Notes under the pieces: model-generated
Database searches by the model: none
What the model saw: the letters and a program-made list of their open reading frames with translations, nothing else
Told to the model about the DNA's origin: nothing
Source of the DNA: Synergistaceae bacterium UBA5560
Lineage (GTDB): Bacteria; Synergistota; Synergistia; Synergistales; Aminiphilaceae
Direction: 5' to 3'
DNA length: 14,606 bases
Assembly (NCBI GenBank): GCA_002425685.1
Contig: DIMS01000003.1
Span: forward strand, 1 to 14,606
Translations under genes and position numbers: made by a program
In this document: positions 13,279-14,606 of the stretch, piece by piece
Layout of the letters: each line of letters starts with the position of its first letter
How positions within the stretch are numbered: position 1 is the first letter of the stretch

Positions 13279-13487
13279 GTGTAGTTTATGCGATCTTTCG
13301 ACCCTCATGCGATGTGGATGTCCTGTCGCAACCCGAAAACGACGCGCTCCGCGGAGAGTCACCTCCGGACGGAGGCGTTCTCTCGCGACCAGCTTCATCC
13401 GGAGGAGTTCTCCCATGGCGCGCCCCGCCCGGAGGACCGAGCGGGGCGTCCTTCGTGTACATATATGCGATCTTTCGACCTCTCTGC
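13279..13487 (-). repeat. pair of direct repeats upstream of cas10
   Basis: The 17-mer TATGCGATCTTTCGACC occurs exactly at 13287-13303 and 13464-13480. Similarity extends outward: GTGTA lies 9-10 bp before ATGCGATC in both copies, and GCG follows shortly after. On the minus strand each core reads GGTC-GAAA-GATC, which can fold as a 4-bp stem (one G-U pair) closed by a GNRA tetraloop. The copies are 177 bp apart. Confidence 0.6.
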
Positions 13488-13556
13488 GCGTTTCCTTCCC
13501 GCCGGTGCGCCCCCTGACGGCGTCGTCGGAGGCGGAACTGGCGGTGCGCATGCTTT

Positions 13557-14606
13557 TTATGCGTCTTCGTCGCCGTTTCGGGAGGATGGGGAAAGGGGCT
13601 GCGGCGCCAGAGCGAGCCACGCCTCCAGGTTCTTCCGCATCTCCTGTACCAGCCTGTCGAGGGTGTTCCGGATCTTTTCCTCCGGATTTTTTTTGGCGAT
13701 ATCCGTGGCCTCCTCACTGAACCCCATGTGGCTCATCCAGTTGCGCGGATGCTGAGTTTGGGTTATCCAGCGCGCCACCGGGTCCCCGTAGACCTCGTTC
13801 CAGTCCTTGACGGCCCGTTCCGCGATGCCCCGGGTGGCCTTGCAGAACCAGTCCTGCGTCAAACCGAGGCGAAAGAGCAGTAGGTTCACCCCCGTCTCGC
13901 GGAGCATGGATGCCGCCTGAGGCAGCAGGTTGTGCTCCAGATACCAGGTGGCGAGGGCCAGTTCCCGCTCGAACTCTTCCCGGTCGAGCTTCTGCTCCGG
14001 CGCACCGGGAGCCCCCTCGGAGGCCATAGTCCCGGAGAAAGCCCGGACGGGCGTCCGTTCCGTCGCGCAGGGAGTTCTTTCTCCCGCCGGTTCCGTCGCG
14101 GCGGTGAGCGGAAAGAGTGCATCACGATAAGAACATGCCACGGTTTCGAAGAGCAGGCGTTCCAGTCTGGGGAGGTTTTTCATCTCCGGCAGGGCGCGGT
14201 CGAGGTTGCCCATGCGGCGGTGCAGCAGGGGAACGAGCCCCGTCCGCAGAGCGGACCCCATGCCGGCGATGCTGTCCGTGGCCTTGCCCACAAGGGGCGA
14301 TTTCCACTTCCGTTTGGCGAGGTCCACCGCGGCGGAAGGAAGAATGCCTGCATCTAGGAAGGTGCGAAATCCCTGGGCCAGGCGCGTCAGATAGAGCAGA
14401 AGATCCATGCGCAGAACGGGAGTGGTCGCCCTTTCCTCCTCGGTGCCGCCGAAGCGAAAGGCGCCGTAGAGAATGGATTCCACGTCGGTCTTCTTGACCG
14501 CCATGGCGTAGAAGACGGCGAAGAGCATGAGCGCCGGCAGGGAGCGGAAGCCGTGGGTGATGTCCAAAAGCGCCGTTCCTTCCTCCGGCATGGCCTCCAC
14601 CACGGC
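13557..14606 (-). CDS. csx1: Csx1-family ancillary RNase (DxTHG, HEPN), 5' end outside the window
   Basis: The visible 349 residues are the C-terminal part of a type III ancillary protein; the start lies beyond 14606. Near the window edge ALLDITHGFRSLPAL carries the DxTHG motif of the Csx1/Csx2 family, at the end of the CARF (ligand-sensing) domain. SILYGAFRFGG follows, also typical. The C-terminal HEPN domain has HPRNWMSHMGF, an R-x4-H RNase motif (codons 13728-13745). By family knowledge such proteins bind cyclic oligoadenylate made by Cas10 and then degrade RNA non-specifically. The stop is TAA at 13557-13559. A Pro/Glu/Thr-rich stretch (about 170-200) separates the two regions. It is separated from cas10 by 688 bp, so it may be regulated separately. 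Confidence 0.9.
   Translation of the reverse strand, partial: AVVEAMPEEGTALLDITHGFRSLPALMLFAVFYAMAVKKTDVESILYGAFRFGGTEEERATTPVLRMDLLLYLTRLAQGFRTFLDAGILPSAAVDLAKRKWKSPLVGKATDSIAGMGSALRTGLVPLLHRRMGNLDRALPEMKNLPRLERLLFETVACSYRDALFPLTAATEPAGERTPCATERTPVRAFSGTMASEGAPGAPEQKLDREEFERELALATWYLEHNLLPQAASMLRETGVNLLLFRLGLTQDWFCKATRGIAERAVKDWNEVYGDPVARWITQTQHPRNWMSHMGFSEEATDIAKKNPEEKIRNTLDRLVQEMRKNLEAWLALAPQPLSPSSRNGDEDA

Larger units (their letters stand above)
12869..13556. other. 688-bp gene-free region between the csx1-family gene and cas10
   Basis: No plausible gene is visible on either strand. Open frames here are Arg/Ser-rich antisense artefacts without family features. The region should contain the promoter and 5' leader of the csm operon. 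The best minus-strand -35-like hexamer is TTGACC (13098-13093), but the element 17 nt downstream (CGGAAT) is a poor -10, so I do not call a promoter. Notable content is a pair of 17-bp direct repeats (13287, 13464), a weaker third relative (about 13189) and a 10-bp-period tandem stretch (13198-13243). Confidence 0.5.

Noticed and set aside
13057..13620. Minus-strand open frame of 187 codons in the gap upstream of cas10
   Set aside because: Its Arg-rich composition, the nearly repeated peptides caused by the DNA direct repeats, and overlap with the csx1-family gene end argue against a gene.
11378..13720. Long plus-strand open frame (780 codons) antisense to cas10 and the upstream gap
   Set aside because: It is a shadow of cas10 with Arg/Gly/Ser-rich composition, no family features and no ribosome site.

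Overview
This window is most of one CRISPR-Cas locus. It is a type III-A (Csm) interference complex with its own adaptation genes, crRNA-processing genes and array. Every convincing gene lies on the minus strand, so transcription runs from high to low coordinates. Coding DNA is GC-rich with strong AGGAGG-type ribosome binding sites, and several starts are GTG. The array, its leader and parts of the spacers are much more AT-rich. The host looks like a GC-rich bacterium. A Synergistota-like anaerobe is possible from gene style, but I cannot prove any taxonomic placement from this sequence.

Layout in transcription order. (1) 14606-13557: a Csx1-family DxTHG/HEPN accessory protein, cut by the window edge. 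(2) 13556-12869: 688 bases without a gene, carrying short direct repeats. (3) 12868-6072: the Csm complex, cas10/csm1, csm2, csm3, csm4 and csm5. (4) 6075-4158: two Cas6-family RAMP proteins, one divergent and one canonical. (5) 3909-1129: the adaptation cassette, in the order degenerate Cas1-like, degenerate Cas4-like, catalytic but N-terminally short Cas1, Cas2; the first three overlap. (6) 1049-819: four diverged tandem repeats with CRISPR-like spacing but unrelated in sequence to the real array. (7) 756-472: a second Cas2. (8) 471-219: leader with a candidate promoter. (9) 218-1: the CRISPR array, continuing past the left edge.

Expected function. Cas10 keeps an HD nuclease motif and a GGDD cyclase motif, Csm3 keeps its catalytic Asp, and the Csx1-family protein keeps an Rx4H HEPN motif. 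The interference side therefore looks fully active: target RNA cleavage, HD DNase activity, and cyclic-oligoadenylate signalling to an ancillary RNase. A Cas6 would cut the array transcript beside its 7-bp repeat hairpin.

The most unusual part is the adaptation module. Two Cas1-family proteins are encoded in one overlapping cassette and are complementary. One has the full N-terminal beta domain but has lost active-site residues. The other has the active-site residues but starts inside the N-terminal domain. Between them sits a Cas4-like protein that keeps the four-cysteine iron-sulphur pattern but not a recognisable nuclease core. With two Cas2 paralogues, this suggests a specialised heteromeric spacer integrase.
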